From NCBI RefSeq assembly GCF_900106785.1, contig NZ_LT629841.1, forward strand, positions 57,266 through 121,265: a DNA stretch of 64,000 nucleotides. Direction: 5' to 3'. This document shows, one piece after another, positions 56,503 through 63,846 of the stretch. The translations under genes were made by a program, and so were the position numbers. Origin of the DNA: Prevotellamassilia timonensis. Lineage in GTDB: Bacteria; Bacteroidota; Bacteroidia; Bacteroidales; Bacteroidaceae. Below the pieces are notes generated by a model. That model ran no database searches. It saw only the letters and a list, made by a program, of their open reading frames with translations, and was not told the DNA's origin. Numbering within the stretch: position 1 is the stretch's first letter; the number at the start of each line of letters is the position of its first letter.

Positions 56503-56982
56503 GTGCGCTGGTCTATCGCCATCGTGTTGCGCACCAGTTTGCTCACGGGCACAGACCCTTTGTCTGCCCACTTGTAAAAGAGTGCGTGTGTTTTTACTGC
56601 CATCTTACACTTTTTGTACGTAACAAGTTGATATACAGAGGTTTCAAAAGTGTAAGATGATTTCAAAGTATCTTACACGCCCCTACATACATCTTACACA
56701 CCCCACCCCGCTGTCGCGCAGTCGATTTAGACGTATGCAGTGGTTTATACGCCATAGGGACGTAGAGAAATCTGTCGGAGCAACAGATTATTCTGCTCCC
56801 CTATGCCGTAAGATCTGCCTCCCGTGCTTGTGCCGTGTGGCAGTGTGAGGTGTGTGTAGGTTGTGTGTAGGTGGAATTGGTAGTATCTTACACTGAGTAA
56901 AGTGTTGACAATCAATGAGTTGCAGCATTTTAGTGTAAGATGTAAGATACTCGGCGTGTAAGATAGTGTAGTATGGTAAAAG
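56503..56982. other. Noncoding region with seven ATCTTACAC motifs
   Basis: The 9-mer ATCTTACAC occurs in both orientations at 56602-56610, 56650-56658 (reverse), 56670-56678, 56691-56699, 56885-56893, 56933-56941 (reverse) and 56956-56964 (reverse). A hairpin CATAGGG/CCCTATG with nested AATCTGT/ACAGATT lies at about 56752-56808. A 66-codon minus-strand frame (56466-56666) runs through the terminator above and has no recognised family. Confidence 0.6.
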
Positions 56983-57161
56983 CCCCGCAAGCACTAAACG
57001 CAAGCACTAAACGCTACCACAAAACGCAAGCATTAATGGTGGCGACGCGTCTCGCGGGGATAATGCAGCTGTTATTTAGTAGCGTTTGTATGCTTTTCCT
57101 GTCACTATCCCGACGCGAGACGCGTCGCCCCCATTAGAGGTAGCGTTTTATGATAGCGTTT
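56983..57161. repeat. PAL13 element 8 (type B interior, inverted)
   Basis: Four left 13-bp units run 56983-57034. The left arm (57035-57058) is diverged and shortened, the right arm is 57108-57135, and two units follow at 57136-57161. The interior is type B in reverse orientation (GCAGCTGTTATTTAGTAGCG). Confidence 0.85.
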
Positions 57162-57191
57162 GATGCCAATTTTGAACGGACTATGCCACAA

Positions 57192-57404
57192 TTATGGCAC
57201 AGGGTCGTAACCACTGCCGCCCCAGGGGTGGCAACGCAATATGCGTTTGACAGCCAGATACAAGCCCTTCATTGGTCCGTACTTTTGCAACGCCTCAACA
57301 GCATACTGTGAACAAGTGGGCGTAAAGCGGCAAGCTGGCGGCAGCATGGGCGAAATATAACGCTGATAGAAGCGTATGGGCAATATGAGCAAGCGTGTTA
57401 TCAT
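57192..57404 (-). CDS. yidD: Membrane protein insertion efficiency factor YidD
   Basis: A 70-aa membrane-associated protein that assists YidC-dependent insertion. The family pattern [20 protein letters not shown] (about 14-33) and the C-terminal [14 protein letters not shown] are complete. Its ATG overlaps the rnpA stop (ATGA), so the two are coupled, as in many bacteria. Confidence 0.95.
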   Translation of the reverse strand: MITRLLILPIRFYQRYISPMLPPACRFTPTCSQYAVEALQKYGPMKGLYLAVKRILRCHPWGGSGYDPVP

Positions 57405-57796
57405 GACAATGCGATGTTTTCCCTAATTCGGCGTAACGCCACCTCCATGCGGGCACTCACAATGTGCGACGGCACAGGGCGGTCAGACAGCCATATAAAG
57501 GCTATGTGCAGCGCCTTATCGTTGGGCAATGCCTCGACAAGCTGGTGCTTTTGCAAGCGATATGCCTCACGCAGCTGGCGCTTGGCGCGATTGCGGTCTA
57601 CGGCATGCTTGAAGTGGCGCTTCGACACGCTGAGCAGCACCTTAGCCTGCGGACCGCTGCCGGCATAGGGCAACATGCGGTATGTCACACGCAGGGGGTA
57701 AACGCTCATTGAGCGGCTGCCTGCGGTGAACAGAGCGTCAATCTCGGTTTTCAAACACAAGTGCTCGGGTTTGCGAAAGGTAAAACGTTTTGTCAT
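57401..57796 (-). CDS. rnpA: Ribonuclease P protein component
   Basis: Protein subunit of RNase P, which matures tRNA 5' ends, about 131 aa and basic. The signature is [21 protein letters not shown] (about 68-88). Three in-frame ATGs lie close together (57811, 57805, 57796); 57796 ([13 protein letters not shown]) fits the family N-terminus best, but the earlier ones cannot be excluded. It is followed by yidD with a four-base overlap and preceded by hemD and its terminator. Confidence 0.93.
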   Translation of the reverse strand: MTKRFTFRKPEHLCLKTEIDALFTAGSRSMSVYPLRVTYRMLPYAGSGPQAKVLLSVSKRHFKHAVDRNRAKRQLREAYRLQKHQLVEALPNDKALHIAFIWLSDRPVPSHIVSARMEVALRRIRENIALS

Positions 57797-57895
57797 AATA
57801 GCCATATTCATTCATTTAATAGCCTCATTCATTTGTAAGTCACTGCGCGCCGTGTGCGCTGCCGGACCCCGTATAATGGTTCGTACAACTAACTT

Positions 57896-57948
57896 AAAAA
57901 GGCATGAGCCCACTCGCCCTACGGGGCTGTTGTGAAGTCATGCCTTTT
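57896..57948 (-). terminator. Terminator of hemD
   Basis: AAAAAGGCATGA at 57896-57907 pairs with TCATGCCTTTT at 57938-57948. On the minus strand the stem is followed by a T run. Confidence 0.85.
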
Positions 57949-57985
57949 GTTGTGTATGTGTTGTTATACTGTGCGTAGTATATTA

Positions 57986-58726
57986 CTATTTGTTCTCTCC
58001 GAGATATATCTCGATGGCAGCCGTCATTGAGCGTGCCTGAGGCGTGGGGGCAAAGAGGTCGCAGCGCAAGCCGGCCTCCTCAATAGCCGCTTTTGTTACA
58101 CCGCCAAAGCAAGCCAAGCGCTTGTCGCCCTGTTTGAAGTCGGGGAAGTTCTCAAGCAACGACTTCACACCGGCAGGGGTAAAGAGCACGATCATGTCAA
58201 AGTCAAAATCCTTGTCCTTGGGATAATCGTTGGTCACGGTACGATACATCACGCATTCGGTGTGCTTGAGCTTTTTCTCATCAAGCATACGGGCCACATC
58301 GTCGTTGTGCACGTCCGACAATGGCACGAGGTAATTTTCCGTCTTGTGTTTGGCCATCACCGTTACCAGCTCGGGCCAACGACCTGTGCTGCCAAAGAAC
58401 ACCTTGCGCTTGCGATACTGAACATACTTTTGAATGTAAAGGGCAATAGCCTCCGACAATCCGAAATATTTCATATCCTCGGGCAAAACCACACGCATCT
58501 CCTTGCAGAGAGTGAAGAAAAAGTCCACAGAGTGGCGTGAGGTGAACACAATGGCCGAGTGGTCGAGAATTTGAATTTTTTGTTGGCGGAACTCACGCGC
58601 GGTGAGGCCTTCGACCTTTATAAAGGGGTGGAAAGTAAATTCCACGTGTTCTTTGTTTGCAATCTCGAAGTAGGGAGATTTTTCGGAAGTAGGTTTCGGC
58701 TGCGAAACAAGAATCTTCTTGATCAT
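57986..58726 (-). CDS. hemD: Uroporphyrinogen-III synthase
   Basis: Closes hydroxymethylbilane to uroporphyrinogen III, 246 aa. The sequence is weakly conserved in this family. The two-lobed pattern is visible, with AIVFTSRHSVDFFF (about 58) and MIVLFTPAGVKSLLENF (about 178) as the ligand-facing strands. The family is known beside DUF4271 and rnpA in Bacteroidetes, as here. A -7 box TACTTTTG on the minus strand (58870-58863) lies inside the end of the DUF4271 gene, giving hemD its own promoter. Confidence 0.88.
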   Translation of the reverse strand: MIKKILVSQPKPTSEKSPYFEIANKEHVEFTFHPFIKVEGLTAREFRQQKIQILDHSAIVFTSRHSVDFFFTLCKEMRVVLPEDMKYFGLSEAIALYIQKYVQYRKRKVFFGSTGRWPELVTVMAKHKTENYLVPLSDVHNDDVARMLDEKKLKHTECVMYRTVTNDYPKDKDFDFDMIVLFTPAGVKSLLENFPDFKQGDKRLACFGGVTKAAIEEAGLRCDLFAPTPQARSMTAAIEIYLGENK

Positions 58727-58783
58727 GACTACTTTTTAGTTCAGCATAGCGGCCGCTCAAGACCGCGGATTTTGTATCGTTAA

Positions 58784-59800
58784 TTAGTTAATTGTTAACA
58801 GGAAATTGCACGCGTAAATCAGTGCGCGGAACAATATGAATAGGGGTGCTATTTCAAGGGTGCAAAAGTACAAAAAAAGATGCACCCAGCCCAGCGTGTA
58901 ACTGAAAAATATGCGTGAGCACTTGTACAACAGCAGCATTTTGTCAATTACGAGTATGCAAAAGAAGCTTATAAACATATTATGCATACTAAGGTCGAAA
59001 TACACTACCAACAATGCCACTGGCAGCAAGGCAAGACCAAGCCCGAGCACACACAGCATGTACGACTCTGCCCATTGCTCGTTTTGCTTGCGTTCGAAAA
59101 AGATGTGGTTGACAAAGGTGTAAACTGCCATTTTGAACAGAAAGTACACACAGCACAGCCCCACACTCACGCCCAGCACCTTGTAGGGCGAGAGTTGGTT
59201 GAACACCTGCACCTGGTAATCCTGCGTGTAGTCGAAGAACAGAATGCCTAACACAAAGCAGGTTTGGAAGATAAGGAACAGCTGCCCGCGTATTTCGGTC
59301 TGCGTGCGCTCGGCAAACAGATTTTCGCGCTGACGGTGATGAAAGAAGTCCTTCACCTGATGGCGCAGGTAATGGCGCGAACGCGAAATAACCCACACCA
59401 CGAGGAAGAAGCTCACCATCAGCACAATGGTTACAAAGCTGTCGGTGCGAAACAGATAGGGCACGGGGTCGCCCGCTATGCCCGATGTTTTCAAGCCCAC
59501 GAGCGAGTTCTTTTTTACGCCCGCCACACTGTCGAGTTGTTGCACGAACGCATTCTTGGGCATATAGGTGAGCGCGTGCTCCCAATAGTCGCTTTCAAGC
59601 GCAACGGGCTTCATTTCGAGCGGTTGTCCTGCTGGCAACGGGCGCATCTGCCGCGGGTCGGGCGGCAGGGTGTCTGCCGGAACTTCTTTTTTATGCCGGG
59701 GCTGGTATTTGCGCACACTACCCTGCCCGCTCTCAACCTCAAGAGCGGCTTCCATGTCGGTGTGTGTCACCAACGAGTCGGTTGTTGTTATTTTTGGCAT
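58784..59800 (-). CDS. DUF4271 membrane protein
   Basis: A 338-aa protein with a cytoplasmic or linker region of about 115 residues, followed by about seven to eight membrane segments. YLRHQVKDFFHHRQRENLF lies between the first and second. The family is restricted to Bacteroidetes and usually precedes hemD; its function is unknown. The ATG at 59800 (MPKITTTDSL) is chosen; a TTG six codons upstream is unlikely because the -7 box TACATTTG (minus, 59823-59816) overlaps it. Confidence 0.85.
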   Translation of the reverse strand: MPKITTTDSLVTHTDMEAALEVESGQGSVRKYQPRHKKEVPADTLPPDPRQMRPLPAGQPLEMKPVALESDYWEHALTYMPKNAFVQQLDSVAGVKKNSLVGLKTSGIAGDPVPYLFRTDSFVTIVLMVSFFLVVWVISRSRHYLRHQVKDFFHHRQRENLFAERTQTEIRGQLFLIFQTCFVLGILFFDYTQDYQVQVFNQLSPYKVLGVSVGLCCVYFLFKMAVYTFVNHIFFERKQNEQWAESYMLCVLGLGLALLPVALLVVYFDLSMHNMFISFFCILVIDKMLLLYKCSRIFFSYTLGWVHLFLYFCTLEIAPLFILFRALIYACNFLLTIN

Positions 59801-59915
59801 GCTATGAGTGATGTGCAAATGTATGGATACAAGCTAAATATGCGCTAAGCAGATGCCCCAATTTAGCTATTGTGAATTGGTGCGGCGTTAACCTATGGGA
59901 TGTTTGAACACCTGC

Positions 59916-60491
59916 TTACATGGCAGCAAACTTGCGCAGCGACTTGTCCCACAACGGTGTAGTCTGTGCCAACTGCAGGGCTTCGGCCGGTGTGGCGGCC
60001 ACTTGCCAGATGGCGGCATGCTGGCTGCGCATAAATTGCTCGTCGACGGCACGCTGCAACTGTTGCAACAAGGGGTCGTAATAGCCCCCGGTGTTGAGCA
60101 CCACTATGGGTTTGAGATACAGGCCGAGCTGCTTCCACGTAATGATTTCGAGCAGTTCCTCAAGCGTGCCTACCCCACCCGGCAGGGCTATGCAGGCATC
60201 GCTCATTTCGGCCATGAGCTCCTTGCGGCGGTGCATGTTGGGCGTCACCTCCAGACGTGTCATGCCCGTGTGCTGCCACCCTTGGTCTATCATAAATTGA
60301 GGTATTACGCCCACGGCCTTGCCGCCATTGGCAAGGCAAGCGTCGGCACAAGCCCCCATCAGCCCTGTGCGGCCCGCACCATTCACCAATGTGTGGCCGC
60401 CCAAGGCAATAAGGCGGCCCAGTTCATGGGCCGCCTTTATATACGTCTGCGGCACTTGGCCGCTTGATGCGCTATATACTGTAATTTGCAT
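59916..60491 (-). CDS. LOG family nucleotide 5'-monophosphate phosphoribohydrolase
   Basis: A 191-aa Rossmann-fold protein of the TIGR00730/LOG family. It carries the motif LPGGVGTLEELLEI (about 108) and the preceding RRKELMAEMSDACIAL. Characterised members release free bases from nucleoside monophosphates or act as PpnN-like nucleosidases. The ATG at 60491 (MQITVYSASSG) is the first outside the palindromic element that begins at 60493. It is read after metK across that palindrome. Confidence 0.9.
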   Translation of the reverse strand: MQITVYSASSGQVPQTYIKAAHELGRLIALGGHTLVNGAGRTGLMGACADACLANGGKAVGVIPQFMIDQGWQHTGMTRLEVTPNMHRRKELMAEMSDACIALPGGVGTLEELLEIITWKQLGLYLKPIVVLNTGGYYDPLLQQLQRAVDEQFMRSQHAAIWQVAATPAEALQLAQTTPLWDKSLRKFAAM

Positions 60492-60492
60492 T

Positions 60493-60675
60493 AAGTAGGT
60501 ATTCAAAATTAGTTTATATAACCATGTTCAGAATTAGTCGATATGCCTTGGCGCATTCTTTCGCCCATAAACATAGGTTTCATCGGTCACGTAGCCCGCT
60601 ACGCTCCCTCTTCAACCTATGTTTATGAACGAAATACTGCACCAATTCATATCAACTAATTTTGAACACCTACTT
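60493..60675. repeat. Long palindrome B with 28-nt conserved apex
   Basis: The ends AAGTAGGT and ACCTACTT and the adjacent TTCAAAATTAGTT/AACTAATTTTGAA are complementary. An inner stem CATAAACATAGGTT/AACCTATGTTTATG leads to the apex at 60583-60610, which is the reverse complement of the palindrome A apex except for one covarying base pair. The element fills the gap between the metK stop and the LOG start exactly. Confidence 0.88.
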
Positions 60676-61984
60676 ACAATCCAAATTCTTTCTTAATCTC
60701 GTCCACCTTGTCGAGTTTTTCCCAAGTGAAGAGTTCCACCTGCATGGTCTTTTCGTCAGCCTTGCCCTCGTTAAAAGTCTTGCTCACCAGTTCGGGGGTA
60801 CGACCCACATGGCCATAGCTTGCAGTTTCTTCGTAAATGGGCTGGCGCAACTTGAGATCCTCTTCAATGGCTGCCGGACGCAAATCGAACATTTTGCCAA
60901 TGATTTGGGCTATCTCACCATCGGTCTTGTTTACATGGCTGCGTCCATAAGTGTCCACATATATTGATATAGGCTCTGCCTTGCCAATGGCATAGCTCAG
61001 CTGTACGAGCATTTCGTCGGCCACGCCGGCAGCCACCATATTCTTGGCAATGTGTCGGGCAGCGTATGCTGCTGAGCGGTCTACCTTTGAGGGGTCTTTG
61101 CCTGAGAAGGCTCCACCGCCGTGTGCGCCCTTGCCGCCATAGGTGTCTACAATAATCTTGCGACCCGTAAGGCCCGTGTCGCCATGAGGACCGCCAATCA
61201 CAAACTTGCCCGTGGGATTGACATAGTATTTGATGTTACCCTTGTGGAAAAGGGCTTTAATTTCGGGAGTATGGACACGCTCGTCTATCACGCGCGGAAT
61301 GAGTATCTCCTCCACGTCTTTTTGTATGCGAGCCTGCATCTGGCGGTCGGCCTCCTCTTGTGAGCCAGCCTCAGCAGCACTGATAAACTCGTCGTGCTGG
61401 GTGCTCACCACAATGGTGTCGATGCGCTGTGCCACGTTGTTGTCGTCATACTCCACAGTCACCTGGCTCTTTGAGTCGGGACGCAAGTAGGTCATAACCT
61501 TGCCCTCGCGGCGTATTTCGGCCAGCACATACACGATGTCGTGGGCCAGCGAAAGCGGCAGCGGCATGTAAGTGTCAGTTTCGTTATTGGCATAACCAAA
61601 CATCATGCCCTGGTCGCCGGCACCTTGTGCCTTGCGGTCGATGTTGTTGTCGGCCCCTTTGCGGTCCACACCGCGGTTGATGTCGGCACTCTGCTCATGA
61701 ATGGCGCTGAGTATGCCACAGCTCTCTGCCTCAAACTTGTATTCAGCCTTGGTGTAGCCAATGCGTGCAATGGTGTGGCGCACCACGTTCTGCAAGTCAA
61801 CGTAGGCTTCGGTCTTTACTTCTCCGGCCACAACCACCTGTCCGGTGGTCACGAGCGTTTCGCAAGCTACTTTCGAGTTGGGGTCGTATGCCAGCAACTG
61901 GTCAAGCACGGCGTCAGATATTTGGTCTGCCACCTTGTCGGGGTGTCCTTCCGACACCGATTCGGACGTAAATAAATATCCCAT
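60674..61984 (-). CDS. metK: S-adenosylmethionine synthetase
   Basis: Makes SAM from methionine and ATP, 436 aa. The N-terminal [20 protein letters not shown] sets the start at 61984. [12 protein letters not shown] (about 128) and [19 protein letters not shown] (about 285) are the two PROSITE-like signatures. An insert relative to E. coli MetK ([20 protein letters not shown]) is common in Bacteroidetes. Its leader of about 240 nt contains a candidate riboswitch and a terminator hairpin. Confidence 0.97.
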   Translation of the reverse strand: MGYLFTSESVSEGHPDKVADQISDAVLDQLLAYDPNSKVACETLVTTGQVVVAGEVKTEAYVDLQNVVRHTIARIGYTKAEYKFEAESCGILSAIHEQSADINRGVDRKGADNNIDRKAQGAGDQGMMFGYANNETDTYMPLPLSLAHDIVYVLAEIRREGKVMTYLRPDSKSQVTVEYDDNNVAQRIDTIVVSTQHDEFISAAEAGSQEEADRQMQARIQKDVEEILIPRVIDERVHTPEIKALFHKGNIKYYVNPTGKFVIGGPHGDTGLTGRKIIVDTYGGKGAHGGGAFSGKDPSKVDRSAAYAARHIAKNMVAAGVADEMLVQLSYAIGKAEPISIYVDTYGRSHVNKTDGEIAQIIGKMFDLRPAAIEEDLKLRQPIYEETASYGHVGRTPELVSKTFNEGKADEKTMQVELFTWEKLDKVDEIKKEFGL

Positions 61985-62021
61985 GATATTGTGTGAGAAT
62001 AAATAGTTAAAACACAAAACA

Positions 62022-62190
62022 GCCTGCTTTCGCATGGCGGAAACAGGCAAGGCAGAACTCAGCTAAAATGTTTTGCAATTCGCGAGGTGTGTGCGCCAGC
62101 GTTTGTAGCCCATAGCACCCATTGCGCAGCCCGCAGCCACACATCACGAGTTTTAGCATTGTTTTTGAGAGGTTGCAAGCAGCCAAATCT
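62022..62190 (-). promoter_or_regulatory. Candidate SAM-responsive leader of metK with terminator platform
   Basis: Read on the minus strand, the leader starts with GGCTGCTTGCAACCTCTC (about 62185-62168), followed by CAATGCTAAAACTCG (about 62162-62148). The pairing of GCAACC-type and TGCTAA-type segments recalls the core of SAM-I riboswitches, though P4 would be short. GCTAAAA also pairs with TTTTAGC further on (about 62063-62069), and GTGTG with CACAC. Just before metK is a 12-bp hairpin (62048-62022) followed by TGTTTTGTGTTTT, a good transcription-stop platform. The assignment to SAM is an inference. Confidence 0.45.
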
Positions 62191-62224
62191 GTCCTCTGTT
62201 GTTTCGCTAATAAAACTTAGTTAG

Positions 62225-62299
62225 TAGGGACGATCGGGCTCGAACCGATGACCTCTGCAATGTGACTGCAGCGCTCTAAACCAACTGGGCTACGCCCCT
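62225..62299 (-). tRNA. tRNA-Val (anticodon CAC)
   Basis: A 75-nt cloverleaf read on the minus strand. The acceptor AGGGGCG pairs with CGTCCCT. The anticodon stem is CTGCA/TGCAG with loop GTCACAT, giving anticodon CAC. The T arm is ATCGG-TTCGAGC-CCGAT. CCA is not encoded. The D stem has one mismatch. Confidence 0.88.
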
Positions 62300-62317
62300 A
62301 ACTTTTGTTTTCGGGTG

Positions 62318-62348
62318 CAAAGTTACGCTTTACTATGAGAAAGGCAAA
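62318..62348 (-). promoter_or_regulatory. Promoter of tRNA-Val (and possibly metK)
   Basis: On the minus strand, TTTG (62348-62345) and TAACTTTG (62325-62318) have a 19-base spacer. No separate metK promoter box is obvious, so tRNA-Val and metK may share a transcript. Confidence 0.8.
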
Positions 62349-62424
62349 GCAAATGCCGACTTTTTTTGAGGGAAACAATTACAATGGCAAGGCAGAGCCA
62401 AATGCAGCAGAACATGATGTCCCA

Positions 62425-63054
62425 TCAGTCCCAGCCATCTGTTTGAATAAAAAACCTCCATTTTATTGTGTCTTTTATTTGTGGTATACTAATGTCTACT
62501 CTGTTTTTATTATCATCATATCCAACAAACCTTGTATAGGTAATAAAAGTCGTTACACTGGGATCCGCTTCACTCCGAATCACATCAAATGTTTTGATAT
62601 CGCCTCCCATGGAGGGATATCCCATATTTTCCTTGTAAAATTTAGGGCAAATCATGAGACCACTCGGAGGCGTAACTACATTCAGAGTGTAGACCTTTGT
62701 TGAAACATAATACTTCCTATTAGACTTTAAGCCATACTTCGAAGCCCATTCACCAAAGCGCACAATTCTCCACCTTGTATTAAAAGTTTGTGAGACTTTA
62801 CTTATTGTGTAAGATTCACCTTCTTTATAGTTAATGACTTCCTTACTTCCAACTTGAATAGGAAGTTCTCCTGTTGCGAAGACAGACTGCTCAAATTGCG
62901 CCTCGCTGCTATAGTAAGTTACATTCAGATTTCTGATAGTTATCTCATTCCCATCATTCATAGTGATGGTTGCGGTATGAGGTTCAGTATCACAAGCTAC
63001 CACCAACAGGACTATTACAAATACAATATAAATAAAGTTCTTGCCGTATCTCAT
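62425..63054 (-). CDS. AT-rich putative lipoprotein, unknown function
   Basis: A 209-aa protein with no recognised family. It begins with a hydrophobic segment (FIYIVFVIVLLVVAC) whose cysteine at about 21 looks like a lipobox, so it is probably a membrane-anchored lipoprotein. The rest is beta-rich with many threonines and tyrosines. Its base composition is much more AT-rich than all neighbours, suggesting recent acquisition. A possible -7 box TATATTCG lies just upstream on the minus strand. It sits between two tRNA genes. Confidence 0.65.
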   Translation of the reverse strand: MRYGKNFIYIVFVIVLLVVACDTEPHTATITMNDGNEITIRNLNVTYYSSEAQFEQSVFATGELPIQVGSKEVINYKEGESYTISKVSQTFNTRWRIVRFGEWASKYGLKSNRKYYVSTKVYTLNVVTPPSGLMICPKFYKENMGYPSMGGDIKTFDVIRSEADPSVTTFITYTRFVGYDDNKNRVDISIPQIKDTIKWRFFIQTDGWD

Positions 63055-63280
63055 AGCTAATATTCTAATAGTGTTTTACGATGCGAATATAAGGAAAATC
63101 TCCACACTAATACATCTATTCGGCTACATTAACCAGAGTTTATACTACTTCACCAAAAAACATCAGCCGCAAGTCGTTAACTTACAAAACAAATAACCAT
63201 TAATGCGCAATAAGAACAAACAGAAATGCAGAGAGTTATATACCACAGAGTTCCTATCCACCACCCCTTGCGCACATACA
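63055..63280. other. AT-rich intergenic region
   Basis: No gene or clear structure is seen between the lipoprotein start and the tRNA-Gln terminator. It continues the AT-rich patch. Confidence 0.5.
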
Positions 63281-63310
63281 CAAAAAAAGCAGTGTCGTAT
63301 AGACACTGCT
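63281..63310 (-). terminator. Terminator of tRNA-Gln
   Basis: AGCAGTGTC at 63288-63296 pairs with GACACTGCT at 63302-63310. On the minus strand it is followed by seven T. Confidence 0.9.
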
Positions 63311-63367
63311 GAGGAAAAAGAGCCTTGCAAGCAGGGAAAGACTGCAAGACTCTGGGGGAAGGGGAAG

Positions 63368-63438
63368 TTGTTCCACTCCGATTCGAACGGGGACTGAGAG
63401 AACCAAAAACTCTAGTGCTGCCATTACACCATGGAACA
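63368..63438 (-). tRNA. tRNA-Gln (anticodon TTG)
   Basis: A 71-nt cloverleaf on the minus strand. The acceptor TGTTCCA pairs with TGGAACA. The D arm contains ATGGTGTAATGGCAGCAC. The anticodon loop TTTTGGT gives TTG, with a T-T mismatch closing the stem. The T arm contains GTTCGAATC. CCA is not encoded. Confidence 0.9.
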
Positions 63439-63470
63439 TCCACAAAAGGGCATTTCTGCTCTTTGCAGTG

Positions 63471-63502
63471 CAAAAGTACGACAAGTTTTCCGAACAACCA
63501 AA
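63471..63502 (-). promoter_or_regulatory. Promoter of tRNA-Gln
   Basis: On the minus strand, TTTG (63502-63499) and TACTTTTG (63478-63471) are separated by 20 bases. Confidence 0.85.
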
Positions 63503-63588
63503 TTTTGGTGCATAAAAAGTGCATCGTACAGATAAAAGTGGACACAAAAGTGGCCTACATGCCCTTCCGCGAGCACAAAACTCGCACA

Positions 63589-63833
63589 AAACGCTAGCTC
63601 TAATGGGGGCGACGCGTCTCGCGTCGGGGAAAAATAGCACTAAATAAAGGCTCACAGATAGTACTAATTTCACCACTATCTGTGAGCCTTTGCTTTAATT
63701 TTCCCGACGCGAGACGCGTCGCCCCCATTAGTGCTTGCGTTTGAAGCTTGCGTTGGGTGTTAGCGTTTGGTGTTAGCGCTTGGTGTTAGCGCTTGGTGTT
63801 AGCGTTTGGTACTTGCGTTGGGCACTTGCGTTT
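63589..63833. repeat. PAL13 element 9 (type A interior, eight right-hand units)
   Basis: One 13-bp unit lies at 63589-63601. The arms are 63602-63629 and 63702-63729. The inner hairpin is a perfect 16-bp stem, AAAGGCTCACAGATAG at 63646-63661 with 63676-63691. Eight tandem 13-bp units run 63730-63833 and stop 13 bases before the S41 peptidase stop codon. Confidence 0.92.
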
Positions 63834-63846
63834 TATGCTTATGACC

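Noticed and set aside
56466-56666. A 66-codon minus-strand frame as a real gene
   Set aside because: Its 3' end runs through the terminator of the orphan RNA unit, there is no promoter box, and no family is recognised. A decayed fragment remains possible.
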